Assembly: GCF_021729885.1 (NCBI RefSeq)
Contig: NZ_CP063401.1
Span: 1,116,001-1,180,000 of the forward strand
Direction: 5' to 3'
Source of the DNA: Devosia sp. SL43
GTDB lineage: Bacteria > Pseudomonadota > Alphaproteobacteria > Rhizobiales > Devosiaceae
Length of the DNA stretch: 64,000 nucleotides
In this document: in pieces, positions 26,280-37,155 of the stretch
How positions within the stretch are numbered: the first letter of the stretch is position 1
Layout of the letters: the number at the start of each line of letters is the position of its first letter
The notes under the pieces: model-generated
Told to the model about the DNA's origin: nothing
The model's database searches: none
What the model saw: only the letters and a program-made list of their open reading frames with translations
Program-made: the position numbers and the translations under genes

Positions 26280-27587
26280 TCAGTTGAACCATGCCGCATA
26301 GTTGAAGACGTTTTCGCCGAATACGCTGTTGGCCAGCGCAAAACTGTCGGCGTCGGCGATGGGGCCATCAGCCAGATAGGCCAGCGCCCCCTGCCCGGTC
26401 AGCAGCATGACAAGGTCCGTCCGCTCGGAATTTTCGAAGAAGGCCTTGAGGTCGAAACCCTGCTTGAAACGCCAATGCGGGATCAACAGTTCGCCATCGA
26501 CTATTCTGTCCAGCACGTCGAGCGTCTCCCGCCAAGCGGCAACCATCTCCGGGGTAATGTCCTGCCCCTCGATCAACGAGGTCTGCGTGGGGTTCGGCAG
26601 CAATTCCCGGTCGTCGTCGGTCTCGGCCATGATCAGGTCCCAGTTCTGGCGCGACAGGGCCGTGATGCGCTTGAGCTGAGCCGGGATGGACTGGAACAGC
26701 TCGCGATCGGCCACTGGGAAATCCAGCGTATGGATGGCCGCGATGATATCGGCAATGCCGGCATCGCTGCTCGGATCCATGAACAGCGTACCGCCCTCGG
26801 AATAGTCTTGCATCGGCAGTCCGGATGCCGGGAAGACCCGGTGCAGGTAGGCGTTGAAGAAATCCTCGAAATTGTGCGCGAGGATCATGTCGACCTGCAC
26901 ACCGATGACCTGCGAATAGCCGGCCAGCCAGATCGAGTCGGCAACGTCGAAGCCGATCGTGCTGTCGATCTCTGCAGGTTCGGGGATCACCCCACCTTTG
27001 GTCTTGGACTTGCCGCCATCGAGCGGTTCGTCCGGCATCGGCGGCGTCATCTCGCCGAACACGCCTTCAAGGAAACCCTGTAGCGTCTCGGCTTCGCTGG
27101 TTTGGCCGTCACCGTCGAAATCGATCCGAACCTTGAGCACTTCGATGGGAACGACAAAATCGGCCCCTTCGGTCGCGGCGGCGGGACATTCGAAATTCTG
27201 CTGCGCGCTGGTGAGATCGGCCCGGAAATCGGCGAGGATGCCGCGCAGAGCTTCATATGTCAGCGTCTCGGGATTGGGATTGGCCGGTACTGCTGTCTCC
27301 GGCATGCCGCCGATGCCCAGCATCAGTGCTGCGGCCGGCGTGCCGGGCGTGGTGGCGCCATAGCGATAGAGGTCCTGTGCCAGGCCCTCGATTCCGCTGG
27401 CCAGGCTGAGGAAACCGGCGCCGAAACAGGCCTCGGGCTCAAGCGCCTCGGCGCCAGCGGCAAGCGCCGCCTGTCCTTCGGCCACCGTGCCGGCATAAAG
27501 ATGTTGGGTGAGAATATCCCCTGCCTCGCCGGCATGGGCAATCGTGGGCAACAGCAAAGCTGTCGCCAATAGGCCAGTAAACTTCAT
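26280..27587 (-). CDS. Secreted hypothetical protein with an EF-hand-like loop
   Basis: 435 residues with a signal peptide (FTGLLATALLLPTIAHAGE). I do not recognise the family. The first 100 residues look helical and repeat-like (GTVAEGQAALAAGAEALEPEACFGAGF). Residues 155-166 (DFDGDGQTSEAE) match the EF-hand loop spacing D-x-D-x-D-G-x5-E exactly, so Ca2+ binding is plausible. The C-terminal part has many aromatic residues (PHWRFKQGFDLKAFF, FNYAAWFN). Codon use is host-like. It lies upstream of the two DUF3828-like genes on the same strand; three secreted proteins in a row may form one transcription unit. Confidence 0.75.
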   Translation of the reverse strand: MKFTGLLATALLLPTIAHAGEAGDILTQHLYAGTVAEGQAALAAGAEALEPEACFGAGFLSLASGIEGLAQDLYRYGATTPGTPAAALMLGIGGMPETAVPANPNPETLTYEALRGILADFRADLTSAQQNFECPAAATEGADFVVPIEVLKVRIDFDGDGQTSEAETLQGFLEGVFGEMTPPMPDEPLDGGKSKTKGGVIPEPAEIDSTIGFDVADSIWLAGYSQVIGVQVDMILAHNFEDFFNAYLHRVFPASGLPMQDYSEGGTLFMDPSSDAGIADIIAAIHTLDFPVADRELFQSIPAQLKRITALSRQNWDLIMAETDDDRELLPNPTQTSLIEGQDITPEMVAAWRETLDVLDRIVDGELLIPHWRFKQGFDLKAFFENSERTDLVMLLTGQGALAYLADGPIADADSFALANSVFGENVFNYAAWFN

Positions 27588-27639
27588 CGCGCACTCCCTC
27601 GTGACGCTTGCGCTTGATCGCGTTCCGGGCGAAACGCGC

Positions 27640-29997
<2,358 letters not shown>

Positions 29998-30002
29998 TCT
30001 TC

Positions 30003-31673
30003 CTACCCGACCTCACTCAACAGCTTGCTCGCCGCCGCCCGCGCCTCATCCGTCACCGTCGCACCGGCCAGCATGCGCGCCACTTCCTCCTGCCGGGCAT
30101 CAGCTGCCAGCGGCTTCACATGCGTGCGCATGAAGGCGCCTTCCTTGACCATCTGCTTTTCGATCAGCAGATGACGCTGCGCACGCGCTGCCACCTGCGG
30201 CGCATGGGTCACCGCCAGCACCTGTACCTTATCGGCCAGACGGGCAAGACGACGGCCGATGGCGTCGGCGACAGCACCGCCGACACCAGTGTCGATTTCG
30301 TCGAAGATCAGCACGGGCGCCGAGCCGCGATCGGCCAGCACCACCTTGAGCGCCAGAAGGAAGCGGCTGAGCTCACCGCCCGATGCCACTTTAAGCAGCG
30401 GCCCGGCGGCAGTGCCGGGATTGGTTTGTACGTGAAATTGGATCTGGTCGAAGCCGGAGGCGGCGATGCGGCTCTTGTCGACCTGGTGGTCGACGATGAA
30501 CTTCGCCGATCCAAGCTTGAGATCGGGCAATTCGGCCCCTACCGCCTTGCTGAGCGCATTGGCAGCCTTGGCGCGGCCGTTGCTGAGCGTCTCCGCCGCC
30601 TTGCTATAGGTTTCCCTGGCCTTGGCTTCGGCGATCTTGAGCGCTCCGAGCCGCGCTTCGCCGCTCTGCAGCGTGTCGAGATCGGCCGTGTAGCGGGCCA
30701 GCACTTCGGCTAGGCCATCGCAGCTCGTGCCGTGCTTGCGCGCAGCGGCTCGCAGGGCAAACAACCGTTCTTCGACCGCCTCGAGCTCGGCCGGATCGTA
30801 GGCCATTTCGCGCTTCAGCTCGTCGAGCGATTCGGCAGTGCGGTCGAGGGCGACCAAGGAGGCGTCCAGCGTATCGACCAGCGGCTGGAACAGTGTCGCG
30901 CCACCATCGATCTTGCGCATCAATCGTCGCATCAGGCTGGCCAGTGCCGGCGCCGGAGCGGCCGGACCGTTGAGCATGTTGTCGATCTCGACCACATCGG
31001 ACGCCGAACGCTCGACCTGTTGCAGATGCTGCCGGCGCTCGGACAGTTCTTCTTCCTCGCCAGCCAGCGGCTTGAGTTTGCCCAGCTCATCCACGGTGTG
31101 GCGTGCGTAGTCCTCGGCGGCCAGCGCCTCGGCCACCAGTGCTTGTTGGGCGGCCAAGGCGTCCTGCGCATCGCTCAGCGCCTGCCAGGCATCACGGACC
31201 TTGCCTGTGGCGCCATCCAGCTCGCCAAAGGCATCGAGCGCTGCACGGTGGGTGGCGACATCGACCAGCGCCCGATCATCGTGCTGGCCGTGAATTTCGA
31301 CGATCTGCCCGCCCACCCGCTGCAGCAGCGAGGCGGAAACCGGCTGATCGTTGATGAAGGCCCGGGTGCGGCCATCGGCAAACTGCACGCGGCGCAGGAT
31401 GACATCCTCATCATCGGGGATGGCATTGTCGCGCAACACGGCGCGCGCCGGATGATCGGCGGCCAGTTGCAGTACGGCGACCACCTGCCCACTCTCTTGC
31501 CCGCTACGGACCAGCGACGCATCGCCCCTGCCCCCAAGGGCCAGGGTCAGCGCATCGAGCAGAATGGATTTACCGGCGCCGGTCTCGCCGGTCAGCACGG
31601 TCATGCCGCCATCCAGTGCCAGGTCGAGCTGGTCGATAAGAACGATATTGCGAACCGAAAGCGCGTTCAGCAT
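30003..31673 (-). CDS. recN: DNA repair protein RecN
   Basis: SMC-like ATPase for double-strand break repair. 556 residues: N-terminal Walker A GETGAGKSILLDALTLALGGRG (about 29-50), a long coiled coil with head-proximal elements (about 150-370), and the C-terminal LSGGELSR-type signature here written ASGGELSRFLLALK, Walker B PVLIFDEIDTGVGG and LAVTHAPQVAARA. The start is ATG 31673 (MLNALSVRNIVLIDQL), not the upstream opening at 31724. It follows bamD after a strong terminator. No convincing LexA site was found. Confidence 0.95.
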   Translation of the reverse strand: MLNALSVRNIVLIDQLDLALDGGMTVLTGETGAGKSILLDALTLALGGRGDASLVRSGQESGQVVAVLQLAADHPARAVLRDNAIPDDEDVILRRVQFADGRTRAFINDQPVSASLLQRVGGQIVEIHGQHDDRALVDVATHRAALDAFGELDGATGKVRDAWQALSDAQDALAAQQALVAEALAAEDYARHTVDELGKLKPLAGEEEELSERRQHLQQVERSASDVVEIDNMLNGPAAPAPALASLMRRLMRKIDGGATLFQPLVDTLDASLVALDRTAESLDELKREMAYDPAELEAVEERLFALRAAARKHGTSCDGLAEVLARYTADLDTLQSGEARLGALKIAEAKARETYSKAAETLSNGRAKAANALSKAVGAELPDLKLGSAKFIVDHQVDKSRIAASGFDQIQFHVQTNPGTAAGPLLKVASGGELSRFLLALKVVLADRGSAPVLIFDEIDTGVGGAVADAIGRRLARLADKVQVLAVTHAPQVAARAQRHLLIEKQMVKEGAFMRTHVKPLAADARQEEVARMLAGATVTDEARAAASKLLSEVG

Positions 31674-31814
31674 GCGCGGACCATTCCCAAGCTTGGTGTC
31701 GCCACGCGACAGACTCGGCGGCAACCTACCATCACGTCACCGTCGCTACGAATGACAGCACCTGTTTCTCAACAGACCTCGTGCCGTCTCGGTTCATACG
31801 CGCTGGCGATTCCG

Positions 31815-31853
31815 TCAGAACAAAATGAACCGGGGCGCATCATAGCGCCCCGG
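31815..31853 (-). terminator. Rho-independent terminator after bamD
   Basis: CCGGGGCGC and GCGCCCCGG flank a 6-base loop (31830-31853); the minus strand continues TTCATTTTGTT. It closes the lpxC-bamD unit ahead of recN. Confidence 0.8.
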
Positions 31854-31884
31854 AACAAACTAGCAACAAATTCTTGCGGAAACC

Positions 31885-32730
31885 TTAGTTCCGGAGGCCA
31901 GCCATCCAGCTGCCTTCGTTCATCTGCGGGGCCAGGCCCTGCTTACCGAGCAGTTCGAAGGCTTGCTTGTACCAGGTGCTGGACGGGTAGTTGTGACCCA
32001 GCACGGCAGTGGCCGTCATCGCCTCGTTGGTGAGACCGAGCGAGAGGTAAGCCTCGGTAAGGCGGAACAGCGCCTCTTCGATATGGGTCGAGGTCTGCCA
32101 AGTCTCGACGACCGTGCGGAACCGGTTGATCGCGGCTGTGTACTGACCGTTGCCGAGATAGTAGCGACCCACCGACATTTCCTTGCCCGCGAGCTGGTCA
32201 TAGGCAACCAGCAGCTTTTCACGGGCGTCTTCGGCATATTCCGACTGCGGATAGTTGGAGATCACCAGACTGTAGGTTTCGATGGCATCGCGCGACAGCT
32301 GCTGATCGCGGGTGATATCCTTGATCTGCGCATAGTAGGAATTGCCCTTGAGATAGAGCACGTAGGGCACGTCCTTGCCATTGGGATAGATGGCAAGGTA
32401 GCGGTCGGCGGCAAGCACGGCTTCCTCAAGTTCGCCACTGCGGTAATAGGCGAAGACCTGCATCAGCTTGGACTTTTCCGTCAGCGGATCGCGCGGGTGC
32501 TGGCGATCAAGCTGTTCCAGCGCCTTGATGGCGGTCTGGAAATACTGCCGGTCCATATCATCCAGTGCCTTCTGATACAGCGTAGCGGCTGGGACGATAG
32601 CCTCATCCTTGAGCTTGGGCGGGCCGAACAGGTTCATTCCGGAGCAACCGGCAAGGACCACGGCAACCAGGGCAATCGTCAATATCCGGGTGGCCCGGCT
32701 GGTGAGACCACCAATTGCGTCAACTGTCAC
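31885..32730 (-). CDS. bamD: Outer membrane assembly lipoprotein BamD
   Basis: Essential component of the BAM complex that inserts beta-barrel proteins in the outer membrane. 281 residues: lipoprotein signal peptide with lipobox LAGC (acylated Cys at about 28), then TPR repeats (LYQKALDDMDRQYFQTAIKAL; AVLAADRYLAIYPNGKDVPYVLYLKGNSYY; YSLVISNYPQSEYAEDAREKL). The start is a GTG with GGGGCAG just upstream. It sits directly downstream of lpxC, the usual alphaproteobacterial order. Confidence 0.94.
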   Translation of the reverse strand: MTVDAIGGLTSRATRILTIALVAVVLAGCSGMNLFGPPKLKDEAIVPAATLYQKALDDMDRQYFQTAIKALEQLDRQHPRDPLTEKSKLMQVFAYYRSGELEEAVLAADRYLAIYPNGKDVPYVLYLKGNSYYAQIKDITRDQQLSRDAIETYSLVISNYPQSEYAEDAREKLLVAYDQLAGKEMSVGRYYLGNGQYTAAINRFRTVVETWQTSTHIEEALFRLTEAYLSLGLTNEAMTATAVLGHNYPSSTWYKQAFELLGKQGLAPQMNEGSWMAGLRN

Positions 32731-32825
32731 GAACTGCCCCGTCTTTCATACGAAAACACCGCATTGTTGGCGGCGTAGTCAGCAAATGGATCAAAATTGC
32801 GGCGCCGTGCGCCGGCCCGGATGGG

Positions 32826-33782
32826 TTAGCGCACGGAACGCAAATAGTGATTGACCGCTAGGCCTTCGGGCTGATCGTCAAAAGCCTCGAATTCCAGCGG
32901 CAAATCTTCAGCGCCAACTATCTCATAGTTGGCTTCGCTCGAAAAGAGACCGGACAGGACATGCGCATTGAGGGCATGACCGCCCTTGTAGGAGCGGAAG
33001 CGCCCCCAGATTGGCAGGCCACCCAGCGACAGGTCGCCGATGGCATCGAGCAGCTTGTGACGCACGAACTCGTCCTCGTAGCGCAGGCCACCGGGATTGA
33101 GAACGCGGTCTTCGTGAACTGTGATGGAATTGTCGAGGCTGGAGCCGAGCGCATAGCCGGCCTGACGTAGAATCTTGGCATCGCGGACGAAGCCGAAGGT
33201 GCGGGCGCGCGACACGTCATCGTAGTAACGGCGCGGCGTCCAGTCGAAGATCATGCGCTGGCGACCGATGACCTTGCTGTCGAAATCGATCTCGAGGTCG
33301 AGCGCCCGGCCATTGTAGGGCTCAAGCGCGGCGAAGGCGTCGTTGTTGCGCACGGTGACGGCGCGCATGATCTTGAGGAACTTGCGCTGCGCCGGCTGGA
33401 TTTCGAGGCCAACCTGCAGGATTGCCTCGGCAAAGGGGCGCGCGCTGCCGTCCAGAATCGGGCACTCGGTGCCATCAACGCTGATGAGGGCATTGTCCAC
33501 GCCCATGCCCGACAGGGCCGACGTAACATGCTCAATAGTCGCGACGCTGACGCTGTCGCCTAGATCGAGCGTGGTGCAGAGAGTGGTGCGCGTGACGCGC
33601 GAAAAATGAACAGGCACAGGCTTGGTGGTTTGGCCCTCGCCGCGCTCGCGGCAGATCAGGAAGCCACTATCGACAGGCGCCGGGCTGATCGTCAGTGTCA
33701 CCGGCTGGCCGCTATGCACGCCGTAGCCGGAGAAGGTGATCGCAGCCGCGAGGGTGCGCTGGCGCGTGGAAAGTTTCTGCAT
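32826..33782 (-). CDS. lpxC: UDP-3-O-acyl-N-acetylglucosamine deacetylase LpxC
   Basis: Zn-dependent deacetylase, the committed step of lipid A synthesis. 318 residues; begins QRTLAAAITFSGYGVHSGQPVTLTISPAP, contains the Zn-site His in TIEHVTSALSGMGVDNALISVDG, and the C-terminal metal/catalytic region FVRHKLLDAIGDLSLGG, then GGHALNAHVLSGL. Both neighbours ftsZ (upstream) and bamD (downstream) are as expected. ftsZ has its own terminator, so lpxC needs a promoter in the short 33783-33830 spacer or by read-through. Confidence 0.96.
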   Translation of the reverse strand: MQKLSTRQRTLAAAITFSGYGVHSGQPVTLTISPAPVDSGFLICRERGEGQTTKPVPVHFSRVTRTTLCTTLDLGDSVSVATIEHVTSALSGMGVDNALISVDGTECPILDGSARPFAEAILQVGLEIQPAQRKFLKIMRAVTVRNNDAFAALEPYNGRALDLEIDFDSKVIGRQRMIFDWTPRRYYDDVSRARTFGFVRDAKILRQAGYALGSSLDNSITVHEDRVLNPGGLRYEDEFVRHKLLDAIGDLSLGGLPIWGRFRSYKGGHALNAHVLSGLFSSEANYEIVGAEDLPLEFEAFDDQPEGLAVNHYLRSVR

Positions 33783-33829
33783 ACTCGAATTACTCCGACC
33801 CAGTCCCGCCCCTAGGACCTGTGTTACTC

Positions 33830-33860
33830 AAAAAAAACTCGGCGCGGAAGCCGCACCGAG
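33830..33860 (-). terminator. Rho-independent terminator after ftsZ
   Basis: Minus strand CTCGGTGCGG and CCGCGCCGAG with a 3-base loop, followed by eight T. It lies 29 bases after the ftsZ stop and is one of the clearest terminators in the window. Confidence 0.9.
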
Positions 33861-33889
33861 CAATGTTTCGGAATACCAGAAGCGCGCGG

Positions 33890-35566
33890 TTAACCGTGCT
33901 TGCGCAGGAAAGCCGGGATCTCGAGGCTATCCTTCGGCGGCGCAGCAGCCGGTTGGCGACCCTGTGCATCGAGGTTGCCACGAGCACCCTCGACCGGCGG
34001 GGAAACCCGCGAAGTCCTTGCGCCGCCTGCTTCAATCGCGCTGCGGGCAGCGGCATCGTCGGCTGCGGAATAGGTCGGCTCATCCTTCACCGGCGGCTGG
34101 GGCTGACCCAGGTTCAGGCCGACATTGGACGCGAGGCGCTTGAACAAAGCCCGCGCATTGCGAGGCTCTGGCTCATGACGTTCCTGCACTTCCTGTGTCC
34201 GGCGAGCAACAATGGGCAGCTCCTCGGTGCGCGGCATGCGGCGCTGGCCATCGGGGCGAGCGGCATGGGACGGCACATAGACGCTGGGCACCGGCGAATC
34301 GTCAGCCATAATAGGCTCGTCCGTCTCGTGATGAGCGGCAGCGGCCGGGATATAGGGCTCGACTGAGACGCCGTCGTCTTCAGACGTATCATAGTAGCTC
34401 GGCGCGGGCGTGTGGATCGCGAAGGCTTCGGCCACGGCGGCCTCGACCTGATGCTCGATCTGCTGGGTAACGACTGCGGCAGGCTGGGTTACGGCAGCGC
34501 GTTCGATCTGAGCGCGGCTCGGCTCGACTGGCACGTGGCGGCGCACTTCAAGCGGCGTGCGCGAAGCATGTGGCTTTGCCGGCTCAAGCGCCTGGACCAT
34601 GGTGGCATCGGTGCCCGTGGCGACGACCGAAACACGGATCGTGCCGGTGAGGCTCGGGTCATAGGTGGCGCCCAGGATGATGTTGCAATCCGGATCGACT
34701 TCCTCGCGGATGCGGCTGGCCGCTTCGTCGACTTCATACAGCGTCAGGTCAGGGCCGCCGGTGATCGAGATCAAGAGGCCCCGTGCGCCATGCATCGACA
34801 CATCGTCAAGCAACGGGTTGGCAATAGCGGCTTCGGCGGCGTGGCGGGCACGATCTTCGCCCGAGGCTTCGCCGGTACCCATCATCGCCTTGCCCATGCC
34901 GCGCATCACGGCACGCACGTCGGCGAAATCGAGGTTGATCAGGCCTTCCTTGACCATCAGGTCGGTGATGCAGGCAACGCCGGAGAACAGCACCTGGTCG
35001 GCCATCGCGAACGCGTCGGCGAAGGTGGTCTTCTCGTTGGCGACGCGGAATAGGTTCTGGTTCGGAATGACGATCAGCGTATCGACATGGCGATGCAGTT
35101 CGTCGATGCCGTCTTCGGCCAGGCGAGCACGGCGATTGCCTTCAAAATTGAACGGCTTGGTGACGACGCCGACAGTCAGGATGCCCTGCTCGCGCGCAGC
35201 ACGAGCAATCACTGGCGCTGCGCCGGTACCGGTGCCACCGCCCATGCCGGCGGTGATGAACACCATGTGCGAACCAGAGAGATGGTCGTTGATTTCGTCC
35301 CAGCTCTCTTCGGCGGCTGCGCGACCCACTTCAGGATGCGAACCAGCGCCCAGGCCCTCGGTGACGTTGACGCCGAGCTGGATGATCCGCTGGGCCTTGC
35401 TGAGAGCCAGGGCCTGCGCATCGGTATTGGCGACGACGAAGTCGACCCCATCGAGTCCGGACTCGATCATGTTGTTGACGGCGTTGCCGCCGGCGCCACC
35501 CGTACCGAACACGGTAATGCGTGGCTTGAGTTCCTGAATGTCCGGGATGGTGAGGTTGATTGGCAT
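33890..35566 (-). CDS. ftsZ: Cell division protein FtsZ
   Basis: Tubulin-like GTPase that builds the division ring. 558 residues, long because of a Pro/Glu/Ala-rich linker (about 320-540), as in rhizobial FtsZ. GTP-binding: [20 protein letters not shown], the tubulin signature [10 protein letters not shown] (109-118), and the T7 loop [11 protein letters not shown]. It ends with the conserved C-terminal peptide [13 protein letters not shown], which binds FtsA. Start ATG 35566 has GAGG 6 bases upstream; an alternative ATG is at 35578. Unusually it is not next to ftsA: two opposite-strand genes lie between. Confidence 0.96.
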   Translation of the reverse strand: MPINLTIPDIQELKPRITVFGTGGAGGNAVNNMIESGLDGVDFVVANTDAQALALSKAQRIIQLGVNVTEGLGAGSHPEVGRAAAEESWDEINDHLSGSHMVFITAGMGGGTGTGAAPVIARAAREQGILTVGVVTKPFNFEGNRRARLAEDGIDELHRHVDTLIVIPNQNLFRVANEKTTFADAFAMADQVLFSGVACITDLMVKEGLINLDFADVRAVMRGMGKAMMGTGEASGEDRARHAAEAAIANPLLDDVSMHGARGLLISITGGPDLTLYEVDEAASRIREEVDPDCNIILGATYDPSLTGTIRVSVVATGTDATMVQALEPAKPHASRTPLEVRRHVPVEPSRAQIERAAVTQPAAVVTQQIEHQVEAAVAEAFAIHTPAPSYYDTSEDDGVSVEPYIPAAAAHHETDEPIMADDSPVPSVYVPSHAARPDGQRRMPRTEELPIVARRTQEVQERHEPEPRNARALFKRLASNVGLNLGQPQPPVKDEPTYSAADDAAARSAIEAGGARTSRVSPPVEGARGNLDAQGRQPAAAPPKDSLEIPAFLRKHG

Positions 35567-35590
35567 GGAAGGCCTCATAGTGGCGGTGTT

Positions 35591-35604
35591 GGTAAAGATT
35601 TACC
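35591..35604. promoter_or_regulatory. Inverted repeat in the ftsZ leader
   Basis: GGTAAA-GA-TTTACC is a perfect 6+6 palindrome centred 32 bases before the ftsZ start. It may be an operator or a small RNA stem in the leader; no regulator can be named. Confidence 0.35.
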
Positions 35605-35614
35605 CTCGCAAACG

Positions 35615-35629
35615 TTAACCGGCCCCTAA
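35615..35629 (-). promoter_or_regulatory. Candidate CtrA-type site upstream of ftsZ
   Basis: TTAA-N7-CTAA on the plus strand (TTAACCGGCCCCTAA), one base from the CtrA consensus TTAA-N7-TTAA. Two further TTAAC half-sites lie at 35647 and 35697. CtrA controls ftsZ in several alphaproteobacteria. Confidence 0.4.
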
Positions 35630-35732
35630 CAATTGTCCCGCCGATGTTAACGTGACCGCAATTTGCGACACTTGGGCGTTACGCGTTCAGCCCCTGTTAA
35701 CCACGTCCGGCCCCGCCGCCGCGCACCAACCG

Positions 35733-35761
35733 TTGACAGGCACCATATAACCATATAGCAA
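35733..35761 (+). promoter_or_regulatory. Candidate promoter of the VOC gene
   Basis: A perfect TTGACA (35733-35738) precedes an AT-rich run with three TATA-like blocks (ATATAAC, ATATAG, ATATAAC between 35744 and 35767). A -10 at TATAGC (15-base spacer) or TAGCAA (17-base spacer) is possible. The near-repeated blocks could also be an operator. Confidence 0.45.
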
Positions 35762-35809
35762 TATAACACATTGGTTCTGGACTACAGAACACCAACGAGG
35801 AGAACGACC

Positions 35810-36283
35810 GTGACCACCATGATGCCCTGCCTGTGGTTCAACAACCGCATCGACGACGCGATCAAATTCTACACGGCGACCTTCAAGGATGCCAAAGTCC
35901 ACAATGTTGCCCGGCATGACCCTGCTGGCGCGGCCTTTACCGCTGTCATCGAACTGGCTGGCCAGAAATTCTTCCTGCTCAACGGCAGCGGCCCCGCCGA
36001 AAGCCAGTTCCCCTTCTCCGAGGCTGTCAGCTTCATGGTCGAATGCGACGGCCAGGCCGAGGTGGATCACTTCTGGAACAGCTTCGTCGACAATGGCGGC
36101 GAAGAGAGCATGTGCGGCTGGTGCAAGGACCAGTTCGGCCTCTCCTGGCAGGTCGTACCCAAGCAGATCTACTCCACCGTCATGGGCGCCGACCCCGCGG
36201 GCGCTGGGCGAGCGACCGATGCCATGCTGAAAATGCGTAAGCTGATCGTTGCGGATTTAGAGAAGGCCTATGCCGGGGCGTGA
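35810..36283 (+). CDS. VOC-family protein (PhnB/glyoxalase-like)
   Basis: 157 residues. CLWFNNRIDDAIKFYTATF, FTAVIELAGQKFFLLNGSG and the end block MCGWCKDQFGLSWQVVPKQ match the subgroup labelled 3-demethylubiquinone-9 3-methyltransferase-like, a vicinal oxygen chelate fold; true function is unknown and ubiquinone chemistry is unlikely from fold alone. Start taken as GTG 35810 because GAGGAG lies 7 bases upstream; in-frame ATGs follow at 35819 and 35822. It and the next gene stand on the opposite strand between ftsZ and ftsA. Confidence 0.85.
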   Translation: MTTMMPCLWFNNRIDDAIKFYTATFKDAKVHNVARHDPAGAAFTAVIELAGQKFFLLNGSGPAESQFPFSEAVSFMVECDGQAEVDHFWNSFVDNGGEESMCGWCKDQFGLSWQVVPKQIYSTVMGADPAGAGRATDAMLKMRKLIVADLEKAYAGA

Positions 36284-36337
36284 TCCCTTCCCTTTTGGTG
36301 GCGCTGGGCTAGTGTGCCGCCAACCTGGGAGGAAATC

Positions 36338-37138
36338 GTGGACCAGCAGCAGCTTATCGAGGCCGTGAAGGCGCCGATGGATATCGAGGCCGTGCGCGGC
36401 CTCTTCCTTGCTGGCAGCTATGGCCGCGGCACGGCGGATGATTGGAGCGACGTCGACTTCATCGCCGTGGTGTCAGAGGGCCAGGAGCGAATGGTCGCCG
36501 ACCAGTGGCGTGCAGTCCTGCAGCGGATAACGCCGATCGTGTTCTGGAACGAATTGCCCCGCGGTGTGATCGTGCTCAACGCCATCTCCGAAGAGTGGCT
36601 GCGCTGTGACTTGACGGTGGCAACGGCGAAGGACTTCGGCCGGCGCGCCAAGAACCTGGTCAAGCCCCTGATCGACCGCGACGGCATCTACGACGGATTG
36701 CCCGATACCCTGCCGCCCAAAGAGCCGGATGCAGGAACCGTGCAATACCTGATCCACGAGTTCATCCGCATGTTGGGCCTGATGCCGGTCGGCGTGGGCC
36801 GGGGCGAATATGTGACCATGGTGCTGGGCGTCGGCATGATGCGCGGCCACCTGGAGGCGCTGTTGATGCAGGACGTGACCAACCCCGACCCAGGCGGCAT
36901 CCTGCATCAATCCAAGCTGCTGCCGCCGGAACAGATGCAGCTGCTGGCATCCCTGCCCTATCCCGGTCCGGAGCGTGAAGCGCTGATCGCCGCCAACCTT
37001 GCGGTGGCCCGCGAATTCATGCCGCGGGCTCGCGCTATGGCAAAGCGGCTGGACATCGCATGGCCGGAGGAATTCGAAGCCGCGACCCGGCGGCGGCTGG
37101 CCTCGACACTGGGTGAAGAGGTGGGGCGGGCTTGGTAA
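36338..37138 (+). CDS. Nucleotidyltransferase-domain protein
   Basis: 266 residues with a pol-beta-type nucleotidyltransferase motif LAGSYGRGTADDWSDVDFIAV near the N-terminus (GS, then D-x-D spaced as usual). The remainder is helical, with LIHEFIRMLGLMPVGVGRGEY in the middle, similar in outline to aminoglycoside adenylyltransferase-like proteins of unknown substrate. GTG 36338 is preferred as start because GGGAGGA lies 6 bases upstream; the frame opens at 36314. It lies 54 bases after the VOC gene and converges on ftsA with an 18-base gap. Confidence 0.8.
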   Translation: MDQQQLIEAVKAPMDIEAVRGLFLAGSYGRGTADDWSDVDFIAVVSEGQERMVADQWRAVLQRITPIVFWNELPRGVIVLNAISEEWLRCDLTVATAKDFGRRAKNLVKPLIDRDGIYDGLPDTLPPKEPDAGTVQYLIHEFIRMLGLMPVGVGRGEYVTMVLGVGMMRGHLEALLMQDVTNPDPGGILHQSKLLPPEQMQLLASLPYPGPEREALIAANLAVAREFMPRARAMAKRLDIAWPEEFEAATRRRLASTLGEEVGRAW

Positions 37139-37155
37139 CGTCAGACCCGGCGCTT

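Noticed and set aside
31821..31833. GAAC-N5-GAAC near recN as a LexA box
   Set aside because: Alphaproteobacterial LexA sites have a 7-base spacing; this has 5, and it overlaps the terminator tail of bamD rather than the recN promoter.
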